A stretch of DNA of 64,000 bases from Azolla caroliniana. Lineage: Eukaryota > Polypodiophyta. Below are positions 11,615 through 23,370 of the stretch, one piece after another. The stretch covers positions 8,308,001 through 8,372,000 of the forward strand of contig JBHGNT010000011.1 of assembly GCA_043228905.1 (NCBI GenBank), in the 5' to 3' direction. A program made the translations under genes and the position numbers. The notes below the pieces were generated by a model. The model was given only the letters and a program-made list of their open reading frames with translations, made no database searches and was not told the origin of the DNA. Numbering within the stretch: position 1 is the first letter of the stretch; the number at the start of each line of letters is the position of its first letter.

Positions 11615-12015
11615 TGTAAAAAGTAACGTGCGGAAGCAAGTATGAAGACGGAACAAAAGGAAGAACACTCAGGTTTAATGGAGAGCTTGAGCTTGCGTAG
11701 TATACGCGGGAGAGACAAAGAGAGTGAGAGAGAGAAAAGCACAACTATATTCCACACAAGATCTCGATTCACTACACTATACATATGTGTGTTCCATGAA
11801 CACTTTTATACAAGTCCTCGAAGGACTGACCAAAGTACTGACCGTACTTCAATGCTCTTTAAGAGCTCCTACACTAACTCCCAAATATATTCCTCACGGA
11901 ATATCTTTCCTAACGGCCTCCCGGTTTACGCACTCGGCCTAACCGATCGGTCCCAACCGATCCGATCCTCGGCTTCTTCAGTTGATCCGGCCGATGTTGA
12001 GCTTGTCTCTCAACA
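11615..12015 (-). repeat. copia-2 3' LTR
   Basis: This 401-bp LTR reads TGTTGAG...TTTTTACA on the minus strand, with TG/CA ends. A TATA-like GTATAAAAGTG lies on the minus strand around 11816-11806. It matches the LTR at 16883-17286 over its whole length. Confidence 0.95.
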
Positions 12016-12272
12016 CTCCCCCTCAAGCTCAACTCGAGGCTCTTTGGGATCCTTGGGCTCACAGCTCCGGTTCCTCCTGGCTTCACGCCTTGCTCGCGCT
12101 CCTCGACCTGTTCGACTCTGCGTGCTTCGACCCTTCCGGTCGGCTTGTCTGCTCATGTGGCCCCTATCAGCTCTTCTGCTGTTGCGGTGTCGACACTTCT
12201 TCTGCTGCCTTTTCTTCTGCTTGGGCCTCCGTTGATTCAACGTGTCTAAATCAAACATCCGAACCGACTCGG
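12016..12272 (-). other. copia-2 3' untranslated region with polypurine tract
   Basis: The minus-strand DNA between the end of the long pol frame and the 3' LTR holds a basic, Arg/Lys-rich open frame (12318-12010) overlapping the pol end in another phase. It ends in the polypurine tract used for plus-strand priming (12024-12016). Whether the basic frame is a translated extension or just 3' leader DNA cannot be told. Confidence 0.6.
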
Positions 12273-13793
12273 CTACCTCCGGTCGGTTTTCGCTCTCGTC
12301 CGACTTGGTTGTCTCCAACTTGTCTTCAGTCTTCTCGCCCTCGATGGCGTCATCTCCCCCATGCGTGGTTGGCTTCGGCTGCTCCCCTTTTGTCCGCTTT
12401 CGGACTTTTCCGCGGGTTCGCCCTCGGTTTCTTCAACCGATCCGAAGTCGAACTTGTCAACCGACTCGGTGTCGCGGTCTTCACTCCTTTCCTGCTGCCT
12501 TGCTTGGTCGTTCGGGACTGTTCTCCCCCTCAAGTTCGGCACATCGAGGTGACGCAACCCGAGCGCACTTGAGAATTGCCGCCACTTGTCCAGACCAAGA
12601 GGCTTTGTGAAGATATCGGCAGTCTGCCAATCCATCAGCACGTATTGAAGTTTGACTTCACTGGAAAGGACACGCTCGCGGACGAAATGGTAGTGCACCT
12701 CAATGTGCTTCGTCCGTGCGTGGAAAATAGGGTTCTTCGTGAGCTGGATGCTGCAGAGGTTGTCGCAGTAGATCGTCGTCGTATCTGACACCTCCGCTTG
12801 CAGGTCCTTAAGTAGCCGCTTCAACCATATGGCTTCGCATGTCGCGACAGCCGCTCCTCGGTACTCAGCTTCGGTGCTCGACAGTGTAAGTGTCGGCTGC
12901 TTCTTATTGCTCCATGCGATCGCGGCACTCCCGAGGGAGAACGCGTATCCGGACGTGCATCGGCGATCGGCGGCGTTGCCAGCCCAATCAGCATCGGTGT
13001 AGCCGACTAACTGCGCGGCTGCACCGGTCCGATATAGCAGTCCGCGGTCCTTAGTGCCACTTACGTACCGCAATACGCGTTGTGCACACTGAAGGTGCTC
13101 TTTGGTAGGTCGCGCCATGAACTGACTGATCACCCCGACCGGATAACTGAGGTCGGGTCGGGTGATGGTCAAGTATATGAGGCTTCCGAAAATTTGTCGG
13201 AACCTCGTCGGGTCGCATACCGTTCCTGTATCGGGGCGAAGCTTGACAGTTCTTTCCGCAGGAGTCGAGACTGACTTACAGTCGGCCATCCCGAATTTGA
13301 AGAGCGTACTCAACACGTAGTGACGTTGGCTGATCAATATGCCTTCGGGGGTATGGATCACTTCGATCCCGAGGAAGTAATGAAGGTCCCCCAGATCCTT
13401 CATGTCGAACGATGCCGCAAGTTGGAGCTTCACGAGGTCGATTTCACGTAGGTCGGCGCCGGTGATGACCAAGTCATCAACATATAATAAAATACTAACC
13501 AGTCTGAGTTGACCTTTCCGGATGAACAGGGAAGAGTCCGATTTTGACGTGACGAAGCCCATCTGACGCAGTTGTTGCGTGATCTTCGCGTTCCAGGCAC
13601 GCGGGGCTTGCTTCAGTCCGTAAAGGGACTTCTTCAGTCGGCATACTGCCGAGGAGTTCGTTCTAGAGTGAAATCTGGGGGGTTGTACCATGTACACCTG
13701 TTCCTCAAGTTCACCTTGCAGGAACGCATTCTTTACATCCATCTGATGTAAGTGCCACCCCTTCGCCGCAGCTACTGCGAGCAAAAACACGGA
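12273..13793 (-). pseudogene. pol: copia-2 reverse transcriptase and RNase H with C-terminal extension
   Basis: A 505-codon open frame on the minus strand encodes the copia RT ([33 protein letters not shown]) and RNase H (YTDADWAG, SSTEAEYRG, CDNLCSIQL). The YVDD polymerase motif and RNase H acidic residues are intact. After the usual end of RNase H (TADIFTKPLG) there are about 100 further residues, charged and Ser/Arg-rich, which is longer than most copia pol ends. The frame joins the upstream pol through a one-base frameshift near 13793. Confidence 0.95.
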
Positions 13794-15866
13794 CGGTCGT
13801 CATTTTCGCGACTGGCGCAAACGTCTCATCGTAGTCGATGCCGTGTTTCTGCGCGTAGCCCTTTGCCACTAGCCGAGCCTTGTACCGGTTAACGGAGCCA
13901 TCGGTGTTGTACTTGACCTTGTACACCCACCTACACCCGATCGGTTTTACCCCTGTTGGTGCGTCAACCAGGTCCCAGGTCTCGTTCTCCGCCAATGGGT
14001 GCATCTCTTCCTCCATCGCGGCACGCCAATTCACGTCTTTGGCTGCTTCTGCGTAGCTCTCCGGCTCACGCACTTCCGCTACACGGGTCATGTACGCATA
14101 ATGATGCGCCATGTACTTGTTGTATCCGAACCGCAAAACAGGATTCTTTTGGCGGGTAGATCGGCGTAACCTCGCATTAGCCGATGTCGAGGCCTTCTCG
14201 GTCGACACGAACTTCACCTTTAAAGACCCATCACCGGTCCCCTCGGAGTCAGAATCGCGTCGGTCAGACTCGTTCTTATCCGTGCCGGAATCCGACACCT
14301 TCTTCTTCCCTTTCTCTTTGCGTGTAAGCGGTCTCCTCGGCTTCCTGCGCGGGGAATGTACGGCCGAGTCTCCAGTACTCGCCGACTCTTTATCGGACTA
14401 GTCGTACCGACTCAGCCGTCCAATCGGTCCACTTAACTGGAGTGAAATCGGACTCTCTTCGGGGGTCTCGATTTCGGGCTCATCCGGAGGCATCTCGGCC
14501 TCGCTGACCTCATCGTCAGAGCTCGGATTGGAGTCGGGGTTCGGAGTCGGGGGCAGGTACCAGGACGCGGACTCGTCAAACACAACGTCGCGGCTGACAC
14601 GTGCTTGTTTGGTGCGAGGGTTATAGCACTTATAACCCTTCTGCTCGTCCGAGTAATCAACTAAGATGCATTTTTCGGCCTTTGTGTCCAGCTTCCTCCT
14701 TTTCTCCTTCGGTATATGCACATACGCAATGCTACCGAACACCCTCAAGTGTCTTAAGTTCGGCTTCGTTCCGAAGTATAGCTCGTGCGCCGACACCTTG
14801 TCTCTGATCCGGTTCTGGATATATACCGCGGTCCTTACCGGCTCGGCCTAGTAGAACTTGGGCAAGCTCTTCTCCTCCAGCATTGCCCGTGCCGCTTCCA
14901 CAACTGACCGATTCTTTCTCTCAGCCACGCCATGCTGCTCCGGCGTGTATCTACAACTAAATTCGCGGCGAATTCCCATTTGTTGTAGGTAACCGTTGAA
15001 TTGACCAGAAAAGTACTCTTTCCCGCCATCCGACCGCAGGCACTTGATCTTTCGTTCCGTTTCCATTTCCACGAACCCTTTGAGGTCCCGGAAATAGTCG
15101 AAGACTTCACTCTTCCTCTCAATGAGGTAGATCCAGGTGTGCCGCGTGTGGTCGTCGATGAAGGAGACGAAATATCGGCTCCCGCCAAGACTAACGTTTT
15201 GTGCCGGCCCCCATACATCGGAGTGTATAAGGTCGAGCTTGTTCCGGCTCCGGTTTCGTTCGTTTGGGAAAGTCGGTGTTGCTTCCCGAGCTGGTAGGCT
15301 TCACAAATTTGTGCCTTTCGGCCACTAAATTTGGGCAATCCGAACAATACCTGTTTCGATTGCAGATCTTGAAGCCGTTGGTGGTTGACGTGGCCTATCC
15401 GCTTGTGCCACAAGTCGATGTCCGACTCGGTTTTTTGTCCCTTCGCGAACATTGCGGTGCCGCCGTCAGTGGAGTCGAGGATGAACATCCTCCCGTCTCT
15501 GCGCCCTTGCGCAATCACACGGCCTTCTTCCTGAATGAAGCACCCGAGGTGAGTAAACCGAACCTCCATCCCTTGGTCGACGATTTGTCCGACCGAGGCC
15601 AAGTTTTTCGTGATCGTCGGAACGTGCAGCACGTTCATGAGTTTCCCTTTCTGCCTGACATGGCTAAGGGGAACTTCTCCGACATTCGCGATCGGATGCG
15701 GAGTGTCGTCTCCTGTTGCGACTACTCCAGGTTGTATCGGTTTTTCAAGGTACGAGAACCACTCCTTATGGCTCGTCATGTGGTTTGACGCGCCGGAGTC
15801 TACGTACCACACCTCGTCCGATCTCGGGGTGCTCTGTTTCAATGAGTTTTCTTCATGTCTCGTCAC
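13711..15866 (-). pseudogene. pol: copia-2 protease, integrase and start of RT
   Basis: The frame from 15866 has the protease site VDSGASNHM (about 15810-15785) and the GAG pre-integrase region with LWHKRIGHVN and a Cys pair degraded to CEAYQLGK. A frameshift near 15250 leads into the integrase core (CLRSDGGKEYF, then PEQHGVAERKNRS with the catalytic Glu). It then passes a TAG near 14850 and another at about 14400 to a long Ser/Asp-rich linker. The RT N-terminus follows ([20 protein letters not shown]). It would process the polyprotein and integrate the cDNA. Two stops and two frameshifts inactivate it. Confidence 0.93.
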
Positions 15867-16835
15867 GAAGGCAGACCCTTCTCCGGCTCTCCCGGAGTCT
15901 TCGGCGTAGTGCGATCGCTGCCGATTTCCCTTGTCGGTATGTCTGGAGCCGTTTCCGAAACCGGTTCTCTCCGAATCGGCGCGCTTCTTCCAGCACTCAC
16001 TTTCCCTGTGGCCTTTCTTACCACAGTACCAGCACTCCCCGAAGGCCTTCCCTTGCCGGTTCTCACCACTTCGACTCCCCCTGTTTCCAGAGGGTCCAGA
16101 GTTACTGTCAGCATCAGTTTGGTTCCTTCTTCCTTGATCTCGTCAGCCGCCTCCATTGCGCGCCGACTCGCCTCGTCCTCCACGTCCATGGGGCCTATCT
16201 CCCTCCGTGTATAGCATTCTGTTGTCGGTGTGCGTGCTTGTAGACGCACCCGCGTGGTTCTCCTCTACTAGGAGCATTGACTGTAAGTCCAAAAAGGACG
16301 GCGTATTCTCCCGGGTACACACAAACGTTTGGAACGCTCCGAACTTCGACGCCAAACCTCTGAGACAGATCTGGACCATCTCGCTCTCCTCGATGTTCAC
16401 CTCTTTGGAGGCGAGGGAGTCGCAGATATCCTTGATCTTCGAGGTATAGTCCGCCACTAACAAGTCGCGTTGTCGTAGGTTGCTCAACTCCTGTCAGAGC
16501 TGAAGCTTCCTGGCTGTGGTGCTCATGGAGAAAATCTTCTTCAGATTTTCCCACGCACCCTTCGGCGTCTTTGCATCCCGAACATAGCTCAATAGTTGTT
16601 CGCCCACACATGACGCGAAGCAGTATAATACCCTGCTCGCCGATTGCTCCCATGACGGGAAGTCTCTGTGTGTCGATTCGGGTGCCGCGTCATTAGCTCC
16701 TTCGACATAACTCCAGTAGTCGTGCCCGAGCAGGTACTGGTGCATCTTGTAGGACCAAGACGCGTAGTTGGTTCTGTCAAGCTTCTCTGTTGGAAGCGAG
16801 CTCGCCATGCCTCTACCATCGTTCTTCTTCGTCAA
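15867..16835 (-). pseudogene. gag: copia-2 gag with CCHC zinc knuckle
   Basis: The gag starts at ATG 16835 or the internal Met MASSLPTEKLD. It contains the usual copia gag region (LDRTNYASWSYKMHQYL, RQRDLLVADYTSK) and a CWYCGKKGHRESEC knuckle (16034-15993, CX2CX4HX4C). TGA stops interrupt it at about 16495 and 16144, each where an Arg CGA codon is expected. The frame then runs directly into the protease region, as in single-ORF copia elements. Confidence 0.93.
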
Positions 16836-16882
16836 GCTGTGTCGGCTGCAGAGAGGTTCTCAACCCTCGCGCTCTAATACCA

Positions 16883-17286
16883 TGTAAAAATTAACGTGCG
16901 GAAGCAAGTATGAAGACGGAACAGAAGGAAGAACACTCAGGTTTAATGGAGAGCTTGAGCTTGCACAGTATATGCGGGAGAGACAGAGAGAGTGAGAGAG
17001 AGAAAAACACAAGAACTATATTCCACACAAGATCTCGATTCACTACACTATACATATGTGTGTTCCATGAACACTTTTATACAAGTCCTCGAAGGACTGA
17101 CCGAAGTACTGACCGTACTTCAATGCTCTTTAAGAGCTCCTACACTAACTCCCAAATATATTCCTCACGGAATATCTTTCCTAACGGCCTCCCGGTTTAC
17201 GCACTCGGCCTAACCGATCGGTCCCAACCGATCCGGTCCTCGGCTTCTTCAGCCGATGCGGCCGATGTTGAGCTTGTCTCTCAACA
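16883..17286 (-). repeat. copia-2 5' LTR
   Basis: This 404-bp LTR is directly followed on the minus strand by the Met-tRNA primer-binding site (16882-16871). It is nearly identical to the 3' LTR and ends at 17286 next to the AGAAA duplication. Confidence 0.95.
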
Positions 17287-18559
17287 AGAAAAGTTAAATT
17301 CCATTTTCTTTAGGTTGGCCCCACACATGATCATATAGATAAGATGTTTAGCACATTTTCCAGACAGTTGTCTCGGCATAATGCTTTCACATTACCAAAA
17401 CTATTTGATGACATTTGCGATGGATATACACCATGCCCAAAAGTGTTACACTTGAAAGAGGCATATGACTTTAAGAGATATATATCAGATGGCGGTGTTG
17501 GGAATGTTAAAGTTCTCGCCCAGTTAAACAAGATAAGCTTCAATGACATTTTTATGACAAAGAAAAATGAAATAAGTGGTTCTATGCTTTTGTATGCTAA
17601 ACAATATTAATCTTCTACAACATGGAAACCTGAAGGTGGTTGCTAGTTATTACTTTGTATGCCGAGTACAATTGTCCATGGAGCCAAACAAATGCCAATT
17701 GAGAAGAAAGGACAGTTACATAGTGACTTGGTATCGGAACAAAACTAATTATGGCTCCAAGCCTTAGAAGAAAAAAGAAAGCATATTGAGGCCACAAAGA
17801 AATATGCCGCACAACAAGACACATCATGGTTGGATATATTATTTAGTGATCAGAAAGGAATTATAGACAATTGTGTATTTGGTGATAATTGGAATTTGGA
17901 AACACCATTAACATGGTCGCTACAACATGATTGTGTAAATAAAACTCCGGAGCAACCAACAAATGCGATTAATGATAGTTTGGTCCATCCACAACAAAGA
18001 GACATTGATGTGGGACCAAGGATGACCAAAGATGCTGAAGCTAGATGGCAAGGCAATTTGCAAGAGCTCGCGGGGGGGATGTTGATTGCAACGCCTACTG
18101 ATGAGAATTTACAGGGCCACCAATTTTGGGTTGGTAAAATTCTAGAAGTGCTAATGCATGAAAAAAAACATGATCAAGTCTATAAAAGTTCATTGGGACA
18201 AAACTAGAAGTGCAAATGCTTTTATGAGTAAGTGCAAATGCCCAACGATAAGGGAAGGGAGGAAGAGGAAGTGAAACATTCGTAACGCCTTGACCCTTGA
18301 TATCTCTAATGTGGATATCATCGTATACGACTTCACGCCTACAAAATCTGGACGATTAAGGAAGTCAACAATAGATATAATCAAAGAATAATTACCAGGT
18401 CTACAAGGTGGCTCAAGTCGAAGGCAAACGAGATCTCCTACATATAATCTAGAGTCAAACCATTTGGTTTATGACAAAGATAATGCATTGATTGGTACAT
18501 CTGAGGATGACGAGGAGGAATCGTAATTGTATATTAGTTATAATAGTGATTCTCCGTAA

Positions 18560-19194
18560 AGGAGTGATCATGAATGTATTTTTGGCAATTAAGTGTAACT
18601 ACATTCCGCTTGTAACAAATCGAGTAATATAAAAGCTTTTGTTTTGAATTCCTATGATTTCTAAAAAAATGTTTCTTATAAAATAACATTGGTTGTAAAG
18701 TTTGTGATATAAATTCAGAATGTAACTTTTTGAAATTCCTGTTTTTTAATTTATTTATAAATCACGAAAATAGTGGATTTTTAACCTTTTTCATAGTATA
18801 TTTGAACATGTATCATACTGGTATCAATGTGTTTTGTAAAATCATTGAAAAAGTACTAAAATCAATCAAAGTATCCTTATCCTTCCATTTATGCGCAATC
18901 CTTCCACTTGTGAACGCGAACGTGTTTTTACTCAAGTGAACCATGTACAAGTTTAAATAGCTTGCATAATTTTAAGAAAAAGCACTATCATGAAGTCATC
19001 AATCTTGAACATACTCTTAAAATTACACAGTAAATAAGTTACTCAAAACAAGCAATTTAATTCTTCATTGATTAATCTGTTATCAAATTACATATTTATA
19101 ACGTCCCATTGCCAATGTCTTCAGATCTCCTATAAACAACTAAGCTCTTGCTAGTCAGTGGAACTTCTCTACATATATGATTTGCATACCGAGC
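18560..19194. other. non-coding region between convergent genes in copy A, with a conserved module
   Basis: No ORF of note is present. The part at about 18780-18940 contains the string CTGGTATCAATGTG and, about 90 bases later, CTTCCACTTGTGAACGCGAA. The same pair recurs near 37190-37310, on the minus strand near 25800-25650, and in looser form near 28690-28810. It sits between the 3' ends of the DUF7869-like and FCP1-like genes, so a shared 3'-end or bidirectional terminator role is possible but only inferred. Confidence 0.5.
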
Positions 19195-19803
19195 TCAGTA
19201 CAGAGTCCACAACCATGTAGTTAGTTGGTAGCTCAATGTTTTCACCAAGTAGTGTTCAGGCATTTCAATGGGTAGAATGAGACAACATCTGCGAATGTTG
19301 AAGAAATGCCAAAAATGTTCTGTATCTAGAATCAATGTATTGTTTGCATTAAAATCTAGCCATTGAGTGGCCCAAAAATCAGAAAGTCTTTTGAATCTTG
19401 CAACATCCTTCTGCTCACAATTCTCTTGTATCCATTGACCCTTGAAATGGTGCCGCCACTTCGATAAGAATCTTTCTACACACTTCCACACATCTGTACG
19501 TGGTTTTTCAGTCCAAATAAACAAATCAAAGTATTGCACAACCCACTCTAGAAATTGATTTGTGTCCCTCCTTGGTGTCATATATCGCACACTCATCAGG
19601 ACTTTATAATGCTCCAAGAGGAAGGCTCTTCTTTCGACTTCTAATGATTTAGGTTTCCATTCCTATAACTGAGGCTCTGTTACACCAATTACTAGTAGCA
19701 CATGATCAATTTCGATCAACTCAAGTTCTGTTGGCACAATTGGTATACTTTTCCTCTTCAAACCCCTGATCGACTATGTTGGGCTTGACTTCACATTCTG
19801 GTG
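19195..19803 (-). pseudogene. FCP1-like (NIF/HAD phosphatase-type) C-terminal fragment, copy A
   Basis: The minus-strand frame 19617-19195 encodes about 140 residues with FDLFIWTEKPRTDVWK, SDFWATQWLDFNANNTLILD and LVKTLSYQLTTWLW. This pattern resembles the second half of plant FCP1-homology (SCP-like) phosphatase domains. The part that should hold the catalytic DxDGT motif would lie upstream, where copy A is cut by the TIR element. Copy B (38181-37490) is the parallel fragment. Function cannot be claimed. It is convergent to the DUF7869-like gene. Confidence 0.5.
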
Positions 19804-19829
19804 GGGTTAAAGCACGCTACGGTGTACCA

Positions 19830-22069
19830 AAAAAGTACTGTTTTTGGCCCAAAACACCACGTCTACATTTTATACTATTAGTACTAAAAGGTAATAAAAA
19901 TTAATAATTTCAGCAAAAATAAAATTCAAGAGTGACGTGGGAGTAGTAGAGAGTGCGGTAATGATAGAACATGGGGGGAAAGTGATATCAAAAGATTTTA
20001 CCATTTTGGGGGCTATTTCCCCTTAACATTAAATATTTTTCACTTTTCAAAATTTCACCTTTTTCATTTTTGATGCTTTTTCTTCTCATCATTCTTCTTC
20101 CAACCAAGCCTTCTCCTTACTCATATCTGAACCTTATTTCTGAATCGCTCTCCTATCTCTTTTTTGAACCTTATGCATGAATCATAGTCTTAACTCAGAT
20201 TTCATGCTTCATCTTTCAATAGTTCACCTAACAACATCGTTGAAGCTTCTTCCATGAATCATAAGATTAGTCTAACTCAGATTTGAAGCTTTTTCCAACA
20301 CCAATCATTTGCACTCAAATTTGAAGCTTCTTCCAACACGAATCTTTGGCACTCAGATTTGAAGCTTTGGCTAACATGAGTCCTCCTATCTCTGATTTGA
20401 AGATTCTTTGATGAACCATATGTGGTTCATTGATCGGGAAACTTCTTCCTCGTGTTCATATTTATTCTCATATTCTCATGTACATTTCTTTCATTTTCTT
20501 TTTTCTTTTCATATTCTCATGTCTAACATGAGTATTCCTATCTTCGATTTGAAGTTTCTTCCATGAATAGTAAGTGGTTCATAGATAGAGGAGATTTTTC
20601 CTTATGTTTATCTTCCTTCTCAACTTCTCATGTTCATCTTTTTTTCATGTATTTTTTTTTATGTTCATCTTTCTCATGTAAATCTTTTTCATGTTCATCT
20701 TTCTTCTCTATTCTCATGTAGATATTTTTCATGATCATCTTTCTTTTCTTATTATCATGTTCATCTTTCTCTTGTAGGTTTTTTTCATGCTCATCTTTCT
20801 TCTCTTATTCTCATGTCCAATATAAGTATTCCAATCTTCGATTTTCAGGTTCGTCTATGAATCATAAGCGGTTCATACATAGAGGAGCTTCTTCCGCATT
20901 TTCATCTAATTTTTCATATTCTCGTGTTCATCTTTCTCTTGTGGATTCTTTTCTTGCTCATCTTTCTTCTCGTATTTTTGTGTTTATCTTTCTCATGTAT
21001 ATTATTTTCATGCACATCATTTTTCTCTTATTCTCATGTTCATCTTTGTCATGTAGATTTTTTGCATGCTCACCATTCTTTGTATATTTCATCATTTTAA
21101 TATATAACACCATGGTTTTCTTGTATATGATTTTTTTATGTGATTCCTTGTCATATTCAATTTATTTATGTTGCATGTTTATTTTTCTTCCTCCATTTCT
21201 TGCTTTTCATATTTGAAATCATGTAATCATTGGTTATGAAATTATTAATACAACTCTTGTTGATTTATTATGCTTGCATGTCTCATTTGGTAATATTAGT
21301 ATACAACTAATTGTAACCTTGATTGCTTTAATTACTTTCCTTCGTATTCTTTTTTAAGTAATACATATAATTGAAAATGGTAGTCATCAAATAGATTGAC
21401 ATGTCTTGTTTACCAATAGACAATATATAACATGTGTAATGCTAAAAAATAGATCTATTAATCAGTCTTTCATTTCTTTTTAGACGGTGTAAGTTTTCGC
21501 CACAACCCATATTCGGTACAATGAGCTTGATGTGGTAACTATCATATTGTGAAATGGAAACAAATCTAGGGTATGTAGTAGAAAATATAGGGAATACACT
21601 AGTTAGGAAAATATTAAGTAGAGATATAAGGAGACATATGTTACTATGCTTGTCTTTGAGTTTCAAAAGTAACTCTAGGAGTTCATTCCACGTAAATTTA
21701 GGGGTTATGGGCAAAATTCACAGTTCAAGGAATGTTACATAACAAATTAATAATCTACATTTCAGATGATAAAAAGCATTATCCGATTTTTGTTTAACAT
21801 TAATTTGAGCTTGACCATGCAGATTTACTATTCCTTGGTCTTACCATTAATCAACATTAAGTCTGGTCCGATGGTGTAGCCCCACAATTTAAGGCGGAAT
21901 AATACTTCTTTTTTATTGTAAGGTAAATTGATTATTGTACGTTAAGTACACATTGTTCTAAGTCTATTCAACTAATACTTCATAGGCCTTGAACTATTAC
22001 TTTAGTTTCCTATGCTTTCTAATCTTTAATGAAAACTTAGAACTAATTGTATTCAAACTTGTCTACATT
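19830..22069 (+). other. left subterminal region of the TIR element: AT-rich, pyrimidine-rich repeats
   Basis: No credible gene is present. About 20270-20390 holds loosely repeated GATTTGAAGCTT units. About 20440-21080 is strongly C/T-rich with many irregular copies of TTCTCATGTTCATCTTTC on the plus strand; open frames here are composition artefacts. The rest is AT-rich unique DNA. The right subterminal part is purine-rich on the same strand, so the two ends are complementary in composition. Confidence 0.6.
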
Positions 22070-23260
22070 ACTAATATTAGTTTAGTCTCCTACATTTAGT
22101 GTTGTTTAAAAAATACTTTTTACTTTTCTTCGAATGTGCATGAGGACTAATAATATTTTTACCCATGTTTCGTATTTTTAAATAATAACTTAGTATTGTC
22201 CTCCAATGTGCATCAATGCTAATTATGTATTTACTGATATTTAGTACTTTTAAATAACAATGTAGTAATGTCCTCCCATGTGCATCAATACTAATTGTAT
22301 ATTTACCTATATTTAGTATTTTTATATAACAACTTAGTACTATCCTCCCATGTGTGTCAGTACTAATTTTCTACTCACTTATGTTTAGTATTTTTAAATA
22401 ACAACTTAGTACTATCCTCCCATGTGAATTAGTACTAATTGTCTATCCACGTGTTTAGTATGGATATAAATAAAAACTTGCTATTGTCCTCCCATGTGAA
22501 TCAGTACTAATTGTCTATTCACGTATGTTTAGTATCTACAAGTAATAACTTAGTACTGTCCTCCCATGTGCATCAGTACTAACTTATAACATAGTACTAT
22601 CCTTAATTTACAACTTAGTACAGTCCTCCCACGTGCACAAGTACTAATTATGTTTTAAGCCATGTAAAATATTCTTAATTTACAACATAGTACTATCCTC
22701 CCACATCTATCAATACTAATTCAATTTTATGCCATGTTAAGTATTCTTAATTTATAAATTAGTACTATCCTCTCACATGAATCAAAACTAATTATGTTTT
22801 AAGCCATGTAAAGTATTCTTAATTTACAACTTGGTACTATCCTCCCATGTGCGCAAGTACTAATTATGTTTTAAGCCATGTAAAATATTGTTAATTGACA
22901 ACATAGTACTATCCTCCCAAGTATATCGGTACTAATTCTATTTTAAGGCATGTTAAGTATTCTTAATTTACAACTTGGCACTTTCCTCTCACATGAATCA
23001 ATACTAATTATGTTTTAAGTCATGTTAAGTATTCTTAATTTACAACTTACTAATGTCCTCCCATGTGCACAAATATTGATTATGGTTTAAGCCATGTAAA
23101 GTATTCTTAATTTACAACTTAGTACTATCCTCCCACATCTATCAGTACTAATTCTGTTTTAAGACATGTTAAGTATTCTTAATATACAACTTAGTAATGT
23201 CCTCCCACGTGAATCAATATTAATTAAGTTTTAATCCATGTTAAATATTGTTTGGCTACT
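22070..23260. repeat. 72-bp tandem repeat array with a trimeric higher-order pattern
   Basis: About 16 units of roughly 72 bases carry the core TAGTACTATCCTCCCA and ACTAATT. From about 22630 the units fall into three variant types in the order A-B-C, repeated three times with a period near 216. Type A carries GTGCACAAGTACTAATTATG (around 22631, 22846, 23063). Such arrays next to TIRs often bind transposase in CACTA-type elements, but the binding role here is inference. Confidence 0.8.
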
Positions 23261-23370
23261 AGTGATGTACTAACTTAGTATTGTTAATAATGTTTGTTGG
23301 GTACCTGTGATGCAAAACGCTTAGGTACTTCCCATTGACTAACATTAGGATGCAATGGAAATATTTCAGG

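Larger units (their letters stand above)
11615..17286 (-). mobile_element. complete Ty1/copia element (copia-2) with AGAAA target duplication
   Basis: The two LTRs, 11615-12015 and 16883-17286, flank a minus-strand gag-pol. The direct repeat AGAAA stands at 11610-11614 and 17287-17291. Joining the flanks gives the sequence found uninterrupted in copy B (around 35672-35688), so the empty site is visible. A primer site complementary to initiator-Met tRNA (TGGTATTAGAGC, minus strand of 16871-16882) adjoins the 5' LTR. A polypurine tract (GAGGGGGAG, minus strand of 12016-12024) adjoins the 3' LTR. LTRs differ by about a dozen substitutions and one 3-base indel by eye. The body carries only a few lesions, so it is fairly young. 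Confidence 0.96.
10325..18559 (+). pseudogene. DUF7869-like gene, copy A, split by a copia element
   Basis: Pieces 10325-11098, 11102-11614 and 17287-18559 together correspond to one protein. The N-terminus carries four 13-residue repeats of the type DSPFSIEEYCLST (39-bp units, 10334-10489). The middle resembles proteins I associate with DUF7869, including IGRHAIGWMKSYFQ, the Cys motif CSICANLKSL and LMIDGMDQKKT. The core QLDNTARENKNS-like motif and the block ending in FSRQLSRHNAFTLPKLFD straddle the copia insertion. The C-terminus has a small HQFWVGKILEV domain recalling BAH/chromo-like folds. Stops, frameshifts and a 57-base deletion show it is dead. An RNase H-like transposase relationship is possible but unproven. 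Confidence 0.65.
9533..19803. repeat. segmental copy A (DUF7869-like plus FCP1-like locus)
   Basis: From 9533 to 19803, excluding the copia element 11615-17286, the sequence aligns by eye almost continuously with 33866-38181 in the same orientation. Shared features include the AT-rich upstream DNA, the ORF with 13-residue repeats, the C-terminal region, the downstream non-coding part and the convergent FCP1-like frame. Copy A has a deletion of about 57 bases near 11064 and one of about 165 bases near 10710 relative to copy B. Homology stops on the right exactly at the end of the TIR element (19804). Confidence 0.85.

Noticed and set aside
12010-16877. Plus-strand ORFs through the copia-2 body
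   Set aside because: Shadows of the minus-strand gag-pol, which has all diagnostic motifs.
20731-21216. 161-codon open frame on the plus strand rich in Phe, Ser and Leu
   Set aside because: It follows from the C/T-rich TTCTCATG repeats; no domain and no start context.
22070-23260. CRISPR-like look of repeats with spacers
   Set aside because: Units are contiguous variants of one 72-bp sequence without unique spacers; plant genomic context.
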